64,000 bases of DNA from the NCBI RefSeq assembly GCF_004155535.1, contig NZ_RYUH01000015.1, positions 1 through 64,000 on the forward strand. The letters are read 5' to 3'. Below the pieces are notes generated by a model. The model was not told where the DNA came from. It did no database searches and saw nothing but the letters and a program-made list of their open reading frames with translations. Positions 44,447-52,294 of the stretch are shown piece after piece. A program made the position numbers and the translations under genes. Source of the stretch: Bifidobacterium pseudolongum subsp. globosum (GTDB lineage Bacteria; Actinomycetota; Actinomycetes; Actinomycetales; Bifidobacteriaceae). The number at the start of each line of letters is the position of its first letter. Positions within the stretch are counted from its first letter, which is position 1.

Positions 44447-46243
44447 ATGGCACAACGCAATACCTACCGCGAAGACGAGGAACTCGAGGAGCAGATCAAC
44501 CTGCGTGACCTGCGCCGTGTGGCCGTGTATCTCAAACCGTACCGTAAGCGCATCGCCGCGATTGTGGCGGTCGTGGTCTCGATGAGCTGCATCGCCGTGA
44601 GCGTGCCGTACCTGACGAAGATCATGATCGACGACGTGCTGCCGCACAAGGACTACGCGCTGCTCGGCTGGATCGCGCTCATCATGCTCGTGCTGATCAT
44701 GCTGTACGAAGTGGCGCTGCGCTACCGCACGTACGAGATCACGCGCGTCGGCCAGCTTGTGCTCAAGGACATGCGGCGCGACCTGTTCACGCACATCCAG
44801 ACACTGCCGTTCAGCTATTTCGATTCGCGCCCGCACGGCAAGATCCTGATCCGCGTCGTCAACTACGTCAACACGCTGTCCGATACGCTCAGCTCGGGGC
44901 TGATCAACGTGATCTCCGACGTGTTCACGTTCGTGATCACGCTCGTCATCATGTTCGCGATCGACTGGCGGCTCGCCCTGTGGAGCCTCGCGCTGTTCCC
45001 GCTGCTCATCGTGGTGGTGCGCGTGCTGCAGCATTTCCAGCGCAAGGCGTACCAGCGGCTGAGCAACAAGCAGAGCAACCTCAACGCCTACATCCATGAG
45101 TCGATCGCCGGCGTGAAGACGACGCAGACCTTCGCGCGCGAGCATGAGCAGCTCGCCACGTTCCAGGAGCAGCAGGGGCAGGTGCGCAGCGCGTGGATGC
45201 GCGCGGTGCACCTGCAGTTCCTGCTGTGGCCGAGCATGGAGATCATCTCGGTGAGCACGATGGCGCTGCTGTATTACGTGGGCATCATGAACATCGGCGG
45301 TGTGGCCGCCACAACGGGCACGCTGATCGCGTTCATCGGCTACGCCAACAACTTCTGGAACCCGGTCATCAACATCGGCAATTTCTACAACCAGCTCATC
45401 ACGTGTTCGGCGTATCTGGAGCGCATCTTCGAGACGCTCGACGTGCGGCCCGAGATCACCGACGCGCCTGATGCGGTGGAACTGCCGCCGGTGCGCGGGC
45501 AGGTCGATTTCAACGATGTCGTGTTCCGGTATGAGCCCGACGGCCGCAACATCCTCAACCTCGTGGACCTGCATGTGCGCCCGGGGCAGACGGTCGCGCT
45601 CGTGGGCCCGACCGGCGCAGGCAAGACGACGATCATCAACCTGCTGTCGCGTTTCTACGATGTGGCGGAGGGGTCGGTCACGATCGACGGGCACGATGTG
45701 CGCGGTGTGACGCTCGAGTCGCTGCGCCGGCAGATGGGCGTGATGCTGCAAGACACGTTCATCTTCTCCGGCACGATCCGCGACAACATCCGCTACGGCA
45801 AGCTCGACGCGACCGATGAGCAGATCGAGCGCGCGGCGAAGGCCGTGCACGCGCACGAGTTCATCATGCAGCTGTCCAACGGCTACGACACCGTGGTCGA
45901 GGAGCGCGGTTCGACGCTGTCGATGGGCCAGCGCCAGCTCATCGCGTTCGCGCGCGTGCTGCTCGCCGACCCGCGCATCCTGATCCTCGACGAGGCGACG
46001 AGCAACATCGACACGCAGACCGAGGAGGCGCTGCAGGCGGGGCTCGCGCACCTGCTCGTGGGGCGCACGAGCTTCATCATCGCGCACCGGCTGAGCACGA
46101 TCGAGGACGCCGACATGATCTGCTACGTGGACCACGGGCAGATCGTGGAGCAGGGCACGCACAGCGAGCTGATGGCCAAGCGCGGCGCCTACTGGCGCCT
46201 CGTCGAGTCGCAGTACGCGATGATCGCCGACTCGCTCGGCTGA
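44447..46243 (+). CDS. ABC exporter subunit 2 (fused membrane and ATPase domains; variant signature)
   Basis: 598-residue half-transporter with six transmembrane helices (about 25-320) and an ATPase domain. Walker A G-P-T-G-A-G-K-T-T and Walker B I-L-I-L-D-E-A-T-S are complete, but the signature reads L-S-M-G-Q instead of L-S-G-G-Q. The missing residues of the two subunits fall in the same composite site, as expected for one degenerate and one active ATP site in a heterodimer. A strong ribosome site GAGGGAGGTG precedes the start; the 12-bp gap shows one operon. Confidence 0.93.
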   Translation: MAQRNTYREDEELEEQINLRDLRRVAVYLKPYRKRIAAIVAVVVSMSCIAVSVPYLTKIMIDDVLPHKDYALLGWIALIMLVLIMLYEVALRYRTYEITRVGQLVLKDMRRDLFTHIQTLPFSYFDSRPHGKILIRVVNYVNTLSDTLSSGLINVISDVFTFVITLVIMFAIDWRLALWSLALFPLLIVVVRVLQHFQRKAYQRLSNKQSNLNAYIHESIAGVKTTQTFAREHEQLATFQEQQGQVRSAWMRAVHLQFLLWPSMEIISVSTMALLYYVGIMNIGGVAATTGTLIAFIGYANNFWNPVINIGNFYNQLITCSAYLERIFETLDVRPEITDAPDAVELPPVRGQVDFNDVVFRYEPDGRNILNLVDLHVRPGQTVALVGPTGAGKTTIINLLSRFYDVAEGSVTIDGHDVRGVTLESLRRQMGVMLQDTFIFSGTIRDNIRYGKLDATDEQIERAAKAVHAHEFIMQLSNGYDTVVEERGSTLSMGQRQLIAFARVLLADPRILILDEATSNIDTQTEEALQAGLAHLLVGRTSFIIAHRLSTIEDADMICYVDHGQIVEQGTHSELMAKRGAYWRLVESQYAMIADSLG

Positions 46244-46273
46244 GTGCGGGCCGCGGCGCGCAGGAAAAGAGAA

Positions 46274-46299
46274 AGCCGGCGGAGAGAAGGCCGCCGGCT
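46274..46299 (-). terminator. Perfect 9-bp hairpin between convergent genes
   Basis: AGCCGGCGG and CCGCCGGCT flank an 8-nt loop. On the minus strand the stem is followed by TTCTCTTTTCC, so it can act as a terminator for metG-direction transcripts; on the plus strand it follows the ABC exporter stop by 30 bp. The nearby plus strand is almost pure purine (46300-46323). Confidence 0.6.
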
Positions 46300-46435
46300 C
46301 AGAGAGAAGAGAGAGAAGAAGGGTTCAGTTATGGGGTTCTAGAGAAGGAACCTCGTCAACGACGTCACAGGCATCGCTGATAGGTATCAATATACGCCAT
46401 CGGCCTGTAACACGTTCGACTTTTTTGCTCACAGC

Positions 46436-46509
46436 TAGCTTGGGTGTGAGCGCGCACACATCCAAGCTGGACGTTCGTTGGCGGCGGGTGTGCGCACACC
46501 GCCGCCAAC
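46436..46509. other. Two adjacent hairpins downstream of metG
   Basis: The first pairs AGCTTGGGTGTG with CACATCCAAGCT (one G-U, about 46437-46468). The second pairs GTTGGCGGCGGGTGTG with CACACCGCCGCCAAC (one bulged G, about 46478-46509). The second lies directly after the metG stop and is the likelier terminator or 3'-stabilising element. A T6 run at about 46420-46425 lies to their left. Confidence 0.55.
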
Positions 46510-46514
46510 GCGCA

Positions 46515-48383
46515 TCACTCGTTGGCGGCGAGCTTCGCCTTCTCCGCTTCCAGACGCTCGGATTCCGCCTGTTTGCGGGCGTTGAGCGCCTCTTCGAAGC
46601 GCGCGAGCTCCTCGTCGACCGCCTCGGCGGGGATCTTGGCGAAGATCGGCGTCGGCTTGGCCACCGGGGCGCCCACCTCGATCGGCTCGCTCTTCCACGG
46701 GCGCACCGTTTCGCCGAGCACATAGTCGCCGGTGATCACCGGGTAGTGGAACGCCGGGTTGTCGAGGTCCTCCACCTCTTCGATGCGCGGCAGCGGCGAG
46801 AACACGCCGGCGCCACCGAGCGCCTCGAAGACCTTCTGCGCCGAATGCGGCAGGAACGGCGCGAGCAGGTGGTTCGCGTCCATCACGGCCTGGGCCGCCA
46901 CATGCAGCACGGTACCGAGGCGTTCCGGGTCGTCCTTGATCTTCCACGGTTCGGTGGCCGAGATGTACTTGTTGATGTCGCCGACCACGCGCATCGCCTC
47001 GTTCAGCGCGTTCTTCTGGCGGTGGTGTTCGATCAGGTCGCCCACCGTGGCGAAGGCGCCGGCCGATTCGGCGAGCAGCGCGCGGTCGTCGTCGGTCAGC
47101 TTCGATTCCACCACCGGCGGCACCTCGCCGAAGTTCTTGGCGATCAGGTTGGCCACGCGGTTGACGAGGTTGCCCCACGACGCGGCGAGCTCCTCGTTGT
47201 TGTGGCGCACGAACTCGGACCATGTGAAGTCGGAGTCGGAGGTCTCCGGGCCGGCCATCGAGATGTAGTAGCGCACGGCGTCCACCGGGTAGCGTTCGAG
47301 GATGTCCTTGACGTAGATGACGATGCCGCGCGACGAGCTGAACTTCTTGCCTTCCATCGTCATGAACTCGGACGCCACGACCTGCTCGGGCAGGTTGAGC
47401 GGGCCGAGCTGTCCGGTTTCGCCGCCGCGCGAGCCCTGGCCGTTGTAGGCGAGCATCTCGGAGGGCCAGATCTGCGAATGGAACGTGATGTTGTCTTTGC
47501 CCATGAAGTAGTAGCCCGGCGCCTCGGGGTCGTTCCACCACTTGCGCCACGCCTCCGGGTCGCCCGAACGGCGCGCCCACTCGATCGAGGCGGAAAGGTA
47601 GCCGATCACCGCGTCGAACCACACGTACAGGCGCTTGTTCGGGTTGTCGATCCAGCCGGGCACGGGGATCGGGATGCCCCAGTCGATGTCGCGCGTGATC
47701 GCGCGCGGCTTGACTTCGCGGAACAGGCCGATCGAGAAGTTCAGCACGTTCGTGCGCCAGCCCTGGCGCGTCTTGAGCCATGCCAGGTTCGCGTCGGCGA
47801 GCGCCGGCAGGTCGAGGAAGTAGTGTTCGCTCTCCTGGAAGATCGGCGTTTCGCCGTTGATCTTGGAAACCGGGTCGATCAGCTCGTCGGGGTCGAGCTC
47901 GTTGCCGCAGTTGTCGCACTGGTCGCCGCGCGCGCCCGGCGCATGGCAGATCGGGCATTCGCCCTCGATGTAGCGGTCGGGCAGTGTGCGCCCGGTGGAC
48001 GGCGAGATCGCGACCTTCTGCACGCCCTTGTAGATGTAGCCGTTGGCAAGGCACTGGCGGAACAGTTCCTGCACCACGAGTTCGTGGTTCTTGGTGGTGG
48101 TGCGGGTGAAGAGGTCGTAGCTCAGGCCGAGCTTGCACAGGTCGCTGGCGATGACGCGGTTGTAGCGGTCGGCGAGCTCCTGCGGGGTCACGCCTTCCTT
48201 GTCCGCTTCCACGAGGATCGGGGTGCCGTGCTCGTCGGTGCCGGAGACCATGAGCACATCATTGCCCTTCATGCGCTGGTAGCGCGCATAGACGTCGGAG
48301 GGCACGCCGAATCCGGCGACGTGGCCGATATGACGGGGGCCGTTGGCATACGGCCAAGCAACATTCACCATAATATGAGTCAT
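46515..48383 (-). CDS. metG: Methionyl-tRNA synthetase
   Basis: 622-residue class I synthetase that charges tRNA-Met. The nucleotide site reads [14 protein letters not shown] (HIGH motif) and K-F-S-S-S-R-G replaces K-M-S-K-S. The Zn knuckle has C-P-I-C and C-D-N-C. A helical anticodon-binding domain fills the rest, and the C-terminus (about 590-622) is Lys/Glu/Ala-rich without the tRNA-binding OB domain found in some homologues. The start at 48383 is set by the usual N-terminus and by GATAAT 6 nt upstream, so the mRNA is probably leaderless and without a T-box. It is divergent from the AbiEi-like gene. Confidence 0.96.
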   Translation of the reverse strand: MTHIMVNVAWPYANGPRHIGHVAGFGVPSDVYARYQRMKGNDVLMVSGTDEHGTPILVEADKEGVTPQELADRYNRVIASDLCKLGLSYDLFTRTTTKNHELVVQELFRQCLANGYIYKGVQKVAISPSTGRTLPDRYIEGECPICHAPGARGDQCDNCGNELDPDELIDPVSKINGETPIFQESEHYFLDLPALADANLAWLKTRQGWRTNVLNFSIGLFREVKPRAITRDIDWGIPIPVPGWIDNPNKRLYVWFDAVIGYLSASIEWARRSGDPEAWRKWWNDPEAPGYYFMGKDNITFHSQIWPSEMLAYNGQGSRGGETGQLGPLNLPEQVVASEFMTMEGKKFSSSRGIVIYVKDILERYPVDAVRYYISMAGPETSDSDFTWSEFVRHNNEELAASWGNLVNRVANLIAKNFGEVPPVVESKLTDDDRALLAESAGAFATVGDLIEHHRQKNALNEAMRVVGDINKYISATEPWKIKDDPERLGTVLHVAAQAVMDANHLLAPFLPHSAQKVFEALGGAGVFSPLPRIEEVEDLDNPAFHYPVITGDYVLGETVRPWKSEPIEVGAPVAKPTPIFAKIPAEAVDEELARFEEALNARKQAESERLEAEKAKLAANE

Positions 48384-48389
48384 GCGCCG

Positions 48390-48395
48390 ATTATC
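48390..48395 (-). promoter_or_regulatory. metG: -10 GATAAT, 6 nt before the metG ATG (probable leaderless mRNA)
   Basis: On the minus strand GATAAT is followed by CGGCGC and ATG 48383. No leader RNA long enough for a T-box or ribosome site is possible from this start. Confidence 0.55.
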
Positions 48396-48479
48396 CGGCC
48401 GAGCTAGGACACTGCGGGCCCGCCCGGCCGCCGCCGAATCCACCGCTGCGTCCACATGCGCGCGGGCGCACAGTGCGGG

Positions 48480-48496
48480 TTGTCCACATATCCACA
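48480..48496. promoter_or_regulatory. Tandem DnaA-box-like sites between metG and the AbiEi-like gene
   Basis: TTGTCCACA (48480-48488) matches the actinobacterial DnaA box, and ATATCCACA (48488-48496) differs from TTATCCACA by one base; they share one base. They lie upstream of both divergent leaderless promoters, where bound DnaA could affect either gene. Confidence 0.5.
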
Positions 48497-48537
48497 ATGC
48501 ACCGGGCCACGGTTTGCGTCATGCCGCATATGTGGCT

Positions 48538-48543
48538 TACGCT
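48538..48543 (+). promoter_or_regulatory. -10 TACGCT, 8 nt before an ATG (probable leaderless mRNA)
   Basis: TACGCT is followed by GTGCGCCC and ATG 48552, with no ribosome-binding site. The longer frame back to 48456 would overlap the DnaA-box-like sites. Confidence 0.5.
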
Positions 48544-48551
48544 GTGCGCCC

Positions 48552-49205
48552 ATGACGACCGACATGTACCAGCCCATGCTGCCGTTGTGGGACGAGCCGC
48601 CCACCGAGCGCAGCGCCCCGCCGCCAGCGCCGCTTTCGCTGCCCGGACCTCCGCCGATCATCACGGCCGAGCATGTGACCGGCCCGCTCGGCATGCACAT
48701 GCTCATCGATCTGGGCATCCTGATCCCGCTCGACGACGCGCACGCCTACCGCCGCGACGACGGCGATTCGCTGTACGGGCGCGCGGCGATCACCGCGGCG
48801 GCGCTGCCGAAGCGCATCACCTCGATGACCGTGTGCGGGGCGACCGCGGCGTGGGTGTGGCACGGCGGCGACTTCCCCGCCACGGTGGACATCCTCTCGT
48901 CGAGCCACCACCGCACGCGCGTGTTCGGCAGGCCGATCCGCACGCGCGCACGGCGTGTGCCGGCCGACCAGATCACGTCGATCGGCACGCTCAGCCTCAC
49001 CACACCGGAACGCACCGCGTGCGACCTCGCACTGAGCCCGATCGAGGAGATCCGCGCGCACAGCTGGCAGCCGGTCATCGCCGCACTGATGAAGCAATAC
49101 GACTTCGGGCTGCAGCCGTGCCTGAACATCCTCGACGGCTGCAGTTACCTGCACACCGCCAAGCAGGCGCGCGACGTGCTCACCGACTTCGCATGCATCG
49201 CCTGA
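48552..49205 (+). CDS. AbiEi-antitoxin-like / DUF559-associated type protein
   Basis: 217-residue cytoplasmic protein. A Pro-rich N-terminus (about 1-35) precedes a core with V-C-G-A-T-A-A-W-V-W and T-T-P-E-R-T-A-C-D-L-A. Those two blocks are typical of actinobacterial proteins related to the AbiEi antitoxin, whose C-terminal part senses or binds; the winged-helix start of AbiEi is not obvious. No AbiEii-type nucleotidyltransferase toxin lies beside it, so it is an orphan or a domesticated regulator. The start at 48552 is 8 nt from a -10 element. The small LRV-like gene follows 34 bp later. Confidence 0.6.
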   Translation: MTTDMYQPMLPLWDEPPTERSAPPPAPLSLPGPPPIITAEHVTGPLGMHMLIDLGILIPLDDAHAYRRDDGDSLYGRAAITAAALPKRITSMTVCGATAAWVWHGGDFPATVDILSSSHHRTRVFGRPIRTRARRVPADQITSIGTLSLTTPERTACDLALSPIEEIRAHSWQPVIAALMKQYDFGLQPCLNILDGCSYLHTAKQARDVLTDFACIA

Positions 49206-49239
49206 CCTCCCCACAGATCCACCACAGAAAGGACCCACC

Positions 49240-49560
49240 ATGCCTTCCACCCGCAGGGGAAACGCGAGCACCCGCCGCCGGCTCGCCGCCGCCGCGCGCA
49301 CGGGCCGACACGACGGGCCGGCGCGCCCGCTCGACCCGCCGGCGCCGCCGATCGCACTGAACGCCGTGGTGGCGAGCGATCCGGACACGCCGATTGATGT
49401 GCTGTGGCACATCGCACGCCACGCCCCGCATTTGCGCAAATGGGTCGTTGTCAACCGCGCCGCCGACGCGAATCTGCTCGAGTTCATCTCGCAGCAGGGC
49501 GGCCCCGGTGTGCGCGAGACGCTCGAGCTGCTGCTTGACGCGCTCGAACGGCGCGCCTGA
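49240..49560 (+). CDS. Small protein with leucine-rich-variant (LRV)-like motifs
   Basis: 106-residue protein. A basic Ala/Arg-rich N-terminus (about 1-40) is followed by two LRV-like helical motifs: A-V-V-A-S-D-P-D-T-P-I-D-V-L-W-H-I-A and L-R-K-W-V-V-V-N-R-A-A-D-A-N-L-L-E-F-I. LRV repeats mediate protein contacts and can prevent or mark folding partners; function here is unknown. AGAAAGGA precedes the start. It follows the AbiEi-like gene by 34 bp and its stop is 2 bp from that of rsmI on the other strand. Confidence 0.65.
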   Translation: MPSTRRGNASTRRRLAAAARTGRHDGPARPLDPPAPPIALNAVVASDPDTPIDVLWHIARHAPHLRKWVVVNRAADANLLEFISQQGGPGVRETLELLLDALERRA

Positions 49561-49562
49561 AC

Positions 49563-50489
49563 TCACTCCCTGAGCGCGAGTGCGGCCGCGTACACCTGTT
49601 TTTTGTTCGCGAGCGATCCGTCGGGCGCCGGATGCTGCGCCACGACGTGCGCGATCGCGTCTTTGATGCGCATGTGCCCATCGCTCGCCATCCGCTGCGC
49701 GAGCCGCGCGAGCTCCTGTACATCGAGCGCGCGCTCCTGCTGCGGCTCGGTGCCGGTCGCGCCGCCGATGACGAGCACCATCTCGCCGCGCGGCGGGTCG
49801 GATTCGACCGATGCGCGCACTTCGCCGATCGTGCCGCGGCGGATCTGCTCGTAGTCCTTCGTCAGTTCGCGGCACAGCGCCATCGGGCGGTCGGCGCCGA
49901 AGGCCGTTTCGAGGTCGGCCATCGCCTCGTCGATGCGGTGCACCGTCTCGTAGAAGACCATCGTGCGGCGTTCTGACTGGAGCATGCGCAGATGCTGCAT
50001 GCGGTCGGCGTGCTTGCGCGGCAGGAACCCCTCGTAGCAGAAACGGTCGGTCGGCAGGCCCGACAGCGCCAATGCGTCGAGCACGGCGGACGGCCCGGGC
50101 GCGCACGTGACCGGCAGGCCGCGTTCGATCGCCCGGCGCACGATCGCGAGCCCGGGGTCGTTGATCGTGGGCATGCCGGCGTCGGAGACGACGAGCACCG
50201 TGGCGCCCGCCTCCACTTGGTCGAGCAGTCCGTCGGCCTTGCCGCGCTCGTTGTGGTCGTGGTTCGCCACCACATGGCCGCCGACGCGCACACCGAGCCT
50301 GTTGGCGAGCGCGTACAGCCGCCGCGTGTCTTCGGCCGCCACGATATCGGCGCGCTCGAGCAGCGCCACGAGCCGCGCCGAGGCGTCGGCCGTGTTGCCG
50401 ATCGGCGTGGCCGCGAGTACGACCGTTCCACGTGGAACAGTGACATCCGGCACCTGCACCACCTGCTCCTGCGCTCCCACCTGAGTCAT
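49563..50489 (-). CDS. rsmI: 16S rRNA (cytidine-2'-O)-methyltransferase
   Basis: 308-residue SAM-dependent methyltransferase of the tetrapyrrole-methylase fold that modifies C1402 of 16S rRNA. Motifs are L-A-A-T-P-I-G-N near the start, V-A-A-E-D-T-R-R, V-S-D-A-G-M-P-T-I-N-D-P-G and F-Y-E-T-V-H-R-I. The start at 50489 is chosen over the TTG-started longer frame because GGAGGCAGGGCAC precedes it. It is divergent from the mannosyltransferase gene, as in Mycobacterium. Confidence 0.95.
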   Translation of the reverse strand: MTQVGAQEQVVQVPDVTVPRGTVVLAATPIGNTADASARLVALLERADIVAAEDTRRLYALANRLGVRVGGHVVANHDHNERGKADGLLDQVEAGATVLVVSDAGMPTINDPGLAIVRRAIERGLPVTCAPGPSAVLDALALSGLPTDRFCYEGFLPRKHADRMQHLRMLQSERRTMVFYETVHRIDEAMADLETAFGADRPMALCRELTKDYEQIRRGTIGEVRASVESDPPRGEMVLVIGGATGTEPQQERALDVQELARLAQRMASDGHMRIKDAIAHVVAQHPAPDGSLANKKQVYAAALALRE

Positions 50490-50597
50490 GTGCCCTGCCT
50501 CCAATCATGCCCGCCGCCGCGCGGCCCTATGCGAATGCCTTCCCTCAAATATAAGAGCACGACCATAATGGAACGCAGCAGCCCCAAGGAGGACCCC

Positions 50598-52199
50598 ATG
50601 TCGCAACCGCCGCAACCACGCGCATCCGCCGCCCGCACCGGCGCACGGCACGCCGCGCACGCCGCACGCGTGCACGCCGGCCTGTTCACCCACCCCACGC
50701 GCGCCGTGGAGTGGGCGTGCACATTGATCGTCGCGCTGTTCGGCGCGCTGCTGCGCTTTGTGCGCCTCGGCGAGCCGCGCGCGGTCGTGTTCGACGAGAC
50801 GTACTACGTCAAGGACGCGTGGACGATGCTCCAGACGGGCGAGCCGCGCAACTGGCCGCAGACGGTGCCGTACCTGGGGCAGGACGTCAACCCGAACATC
50901 CCGTTCGCGAGCGGCGAGACCGACCTGTGGCTCGATTCGGCCGAATACGTGGTGCACCCGCCGATGGGCAAATGGTTCATCGCGTGGGGTCTCAAGCTCT
51001 TCGGCGGAGCGGCGAACCCCTTCGCATGGCGCGCCGCGACGGCGATCGCCGGCACGATCGCGATCATCGTGCTGATCCGCGTGATCCTGCGCCTGTTCCA
51101 CAACCTGCCGATCGCGCTGTTCGGCGGTGCACTGATGGCGATCGACGGCGTGGGGATCACGATGAGCCGCACCGGCCTGCTCGACATCTTCATCATGGTG
51201 CTCGCGCTCGGCGCGTTCAGCCTGCTGCTCATGCACCGCGACTGGGCCAAGGCACGGCTCGGGCGCGCCGCCGCCCCGGGCGCGCGTCCGCCGCAGATCG
51301 CGGTCTCGTGGTACCGCATCGGCGCGGCCGTGCTGCTTGGGCTCGCGACGGGCGTCAAATGGTCGGGCACGTATTTCATGGCCGTCTTCTGCGTGATCAG
51401 CGTGCTGTGGGACGCGTGGATGCGCCACCAGGCCGGCTACCGTCGCTGGTTCGTCACGGGCGTGCTGCGCGACGGCGCGCTCGCCGCGTGCACGATGCTG
51501 CCGGTCTACGCACTGACGTATCTGGCCACATGGACCGGCTGGTTCCTGCACCCCGACTCCTACATGCACGACTGGGCGCGGCTGCACCCGGGCGAAGGCA
51601 TCCAGTGGCTGTCCGAGTCGTGGCGCTCGTTCGTGCAGTACCACGCGCAGATGTGGCAGTTCCACACCACGCTCGACGCGCCACACGATTACAAGGCGAA
51701 CCCGCTCACATGGCCGCTGCAGATCCGCCCCACGAGCTTCTACTGGGAGAAGCTGCCCGACCACCCCGGCCTGTGTTCGCTCGCGCCGCACGCGCAATGC
51801 GTGGCGGCGGTGACCTCGCTCGGCAACCCGCTCATCTGGTGGCTCGGCTCGCTGTGCGCGATCGGCGCGATCGCGATCGCGATCTGGCGCCGCGGCGACT
51901 GGCGCATCTGGGCCGTGCTCGCCGGGTTCCTCGGCGGCTGGCTGCCGTGGGCGCAGTATCTGAACCGCACCACGTTCACGTTCTATTCGATCGTGCTGCT
52001 GCCGTGGATGATCATGGCGATCTGCTACGTGTTCGACTGGCTGCGCACAGCCGTCGCGCGCGCCACATGGCAGGCCGCGCTCGGCTCCACGCTGGGGCTG
52101 TGCCTGCTCGTCTCGGCGTTCTTCTACCCGATCTGGACGGCCATGCCCGTGCCGTACGGGTTCTGGCTGAGCCACATGTGGCTCGAGTCGTGGATCTGA
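50598..52199 (+). CDS. Protein O-mannosyltransferase-like GT39 enzyme
   Basis: 533-residue polytopic GT-C enzyme of the PMT family, which transfers mannose from polyprenyl-phosphate mannose to Ser/Thr of exported proteins. After a disordered N-terminus (about 1-35) the first loop has the catalytic D-E-T-Y-Y-V-K-D. Other family blocks are H-P-P-M-G-K-W, R-T-G-L-L-D-I-F and L-A-T-G-V-K-W-S-G; about ten transmembrane helices follow. The start at 50598 follows AAGGAGG. The pairing with rsmI is conserved in actinobacteria. The exported surface proteins at 11463-22381 are possible substrates (inference). Confidence 0.92.
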   Translation: MSQPPQPRASAARTGARHAAHAARVHAGLFTHPTRAVEWACTLIVALFGALLRFVRLGEPRAVVFDETYYVKDAWTMLQTGEPRNWPQTVPYLGQDVNPNIPFASGETDLWLDSAEYVVHPPMGKWFIAWGLKLFGGAANPFAWRAATAIAGTIAIIVLIRVILRLFHNLPIALFGGALMAIDGVGITMSRTGLLDIFIMVLALGAFSLLLMHRDWAKARLGRAAAPGARPPQIAVSWYRIGAAVLLGLATGVKWSGTYFMAVFCVISVLWDAWMRHQAGYRRWFVTGVLRDGALAACTMLPVYALTYLATWTGWFLHPDSYMHDWARLHPGEGIQWLSESWRSFVQYHAQMWQFHTTLDAPHDYKANPLTWPLQIRPTSFYWEKLPDHPGLCSLAPHAQCVAAVTSLGNPLIWWLGSLCAIGAIAIAIWRRGDWRIWAVLAGFLGGWLPWAQYLNRTTFTFYSIVLLPWMIMAICYVFDWLRTAVARATWQAALGSTLGLCLLVSAFFYPIWTAMPVPYGFWLSHMWLESWI

Positions 52200-52221
52200 C
52201 CCGCCCGCCCATCGGCCGGGC

Positions 52222-52265
52222 TATAATAGTCATATCATTGAACTATATGGATGGGGCACCATCCA
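52222..52265 (+). promoter_or_regulatory. -10 TATAAT and leader hairpin before the alpha/beta hydrolase gene
   Basis: A perfect TATAAT is at 52222-52227, about 70 nt before the start codon. In the predicted leader TGGATGG-GGCA-CCATCCA (52248-52265) is a perfect 7-bp stem; it could be an operator or an mRNA hairpin. No -35 was recognised. Confidence 0.5.
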
Positions 52266-52294
52266 CAATCCACTGACCCCAGCAAGAAGGCAGC

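Noticed and set aside
43565-46162. 865-residue minus-strand open frame antisense to both ABC exporter genes
   Set aside because: Arg/His/Asp-rich shadow translation typical of high-GC DNA, opposite two clearly conserved exporters.
48384-48551. T-box or other riboswitch ahead of metG
   Set aside because: The GATAAT hexamer sits 6 nt before the ATG, leaving no leader, and no T-box sequence was seen.
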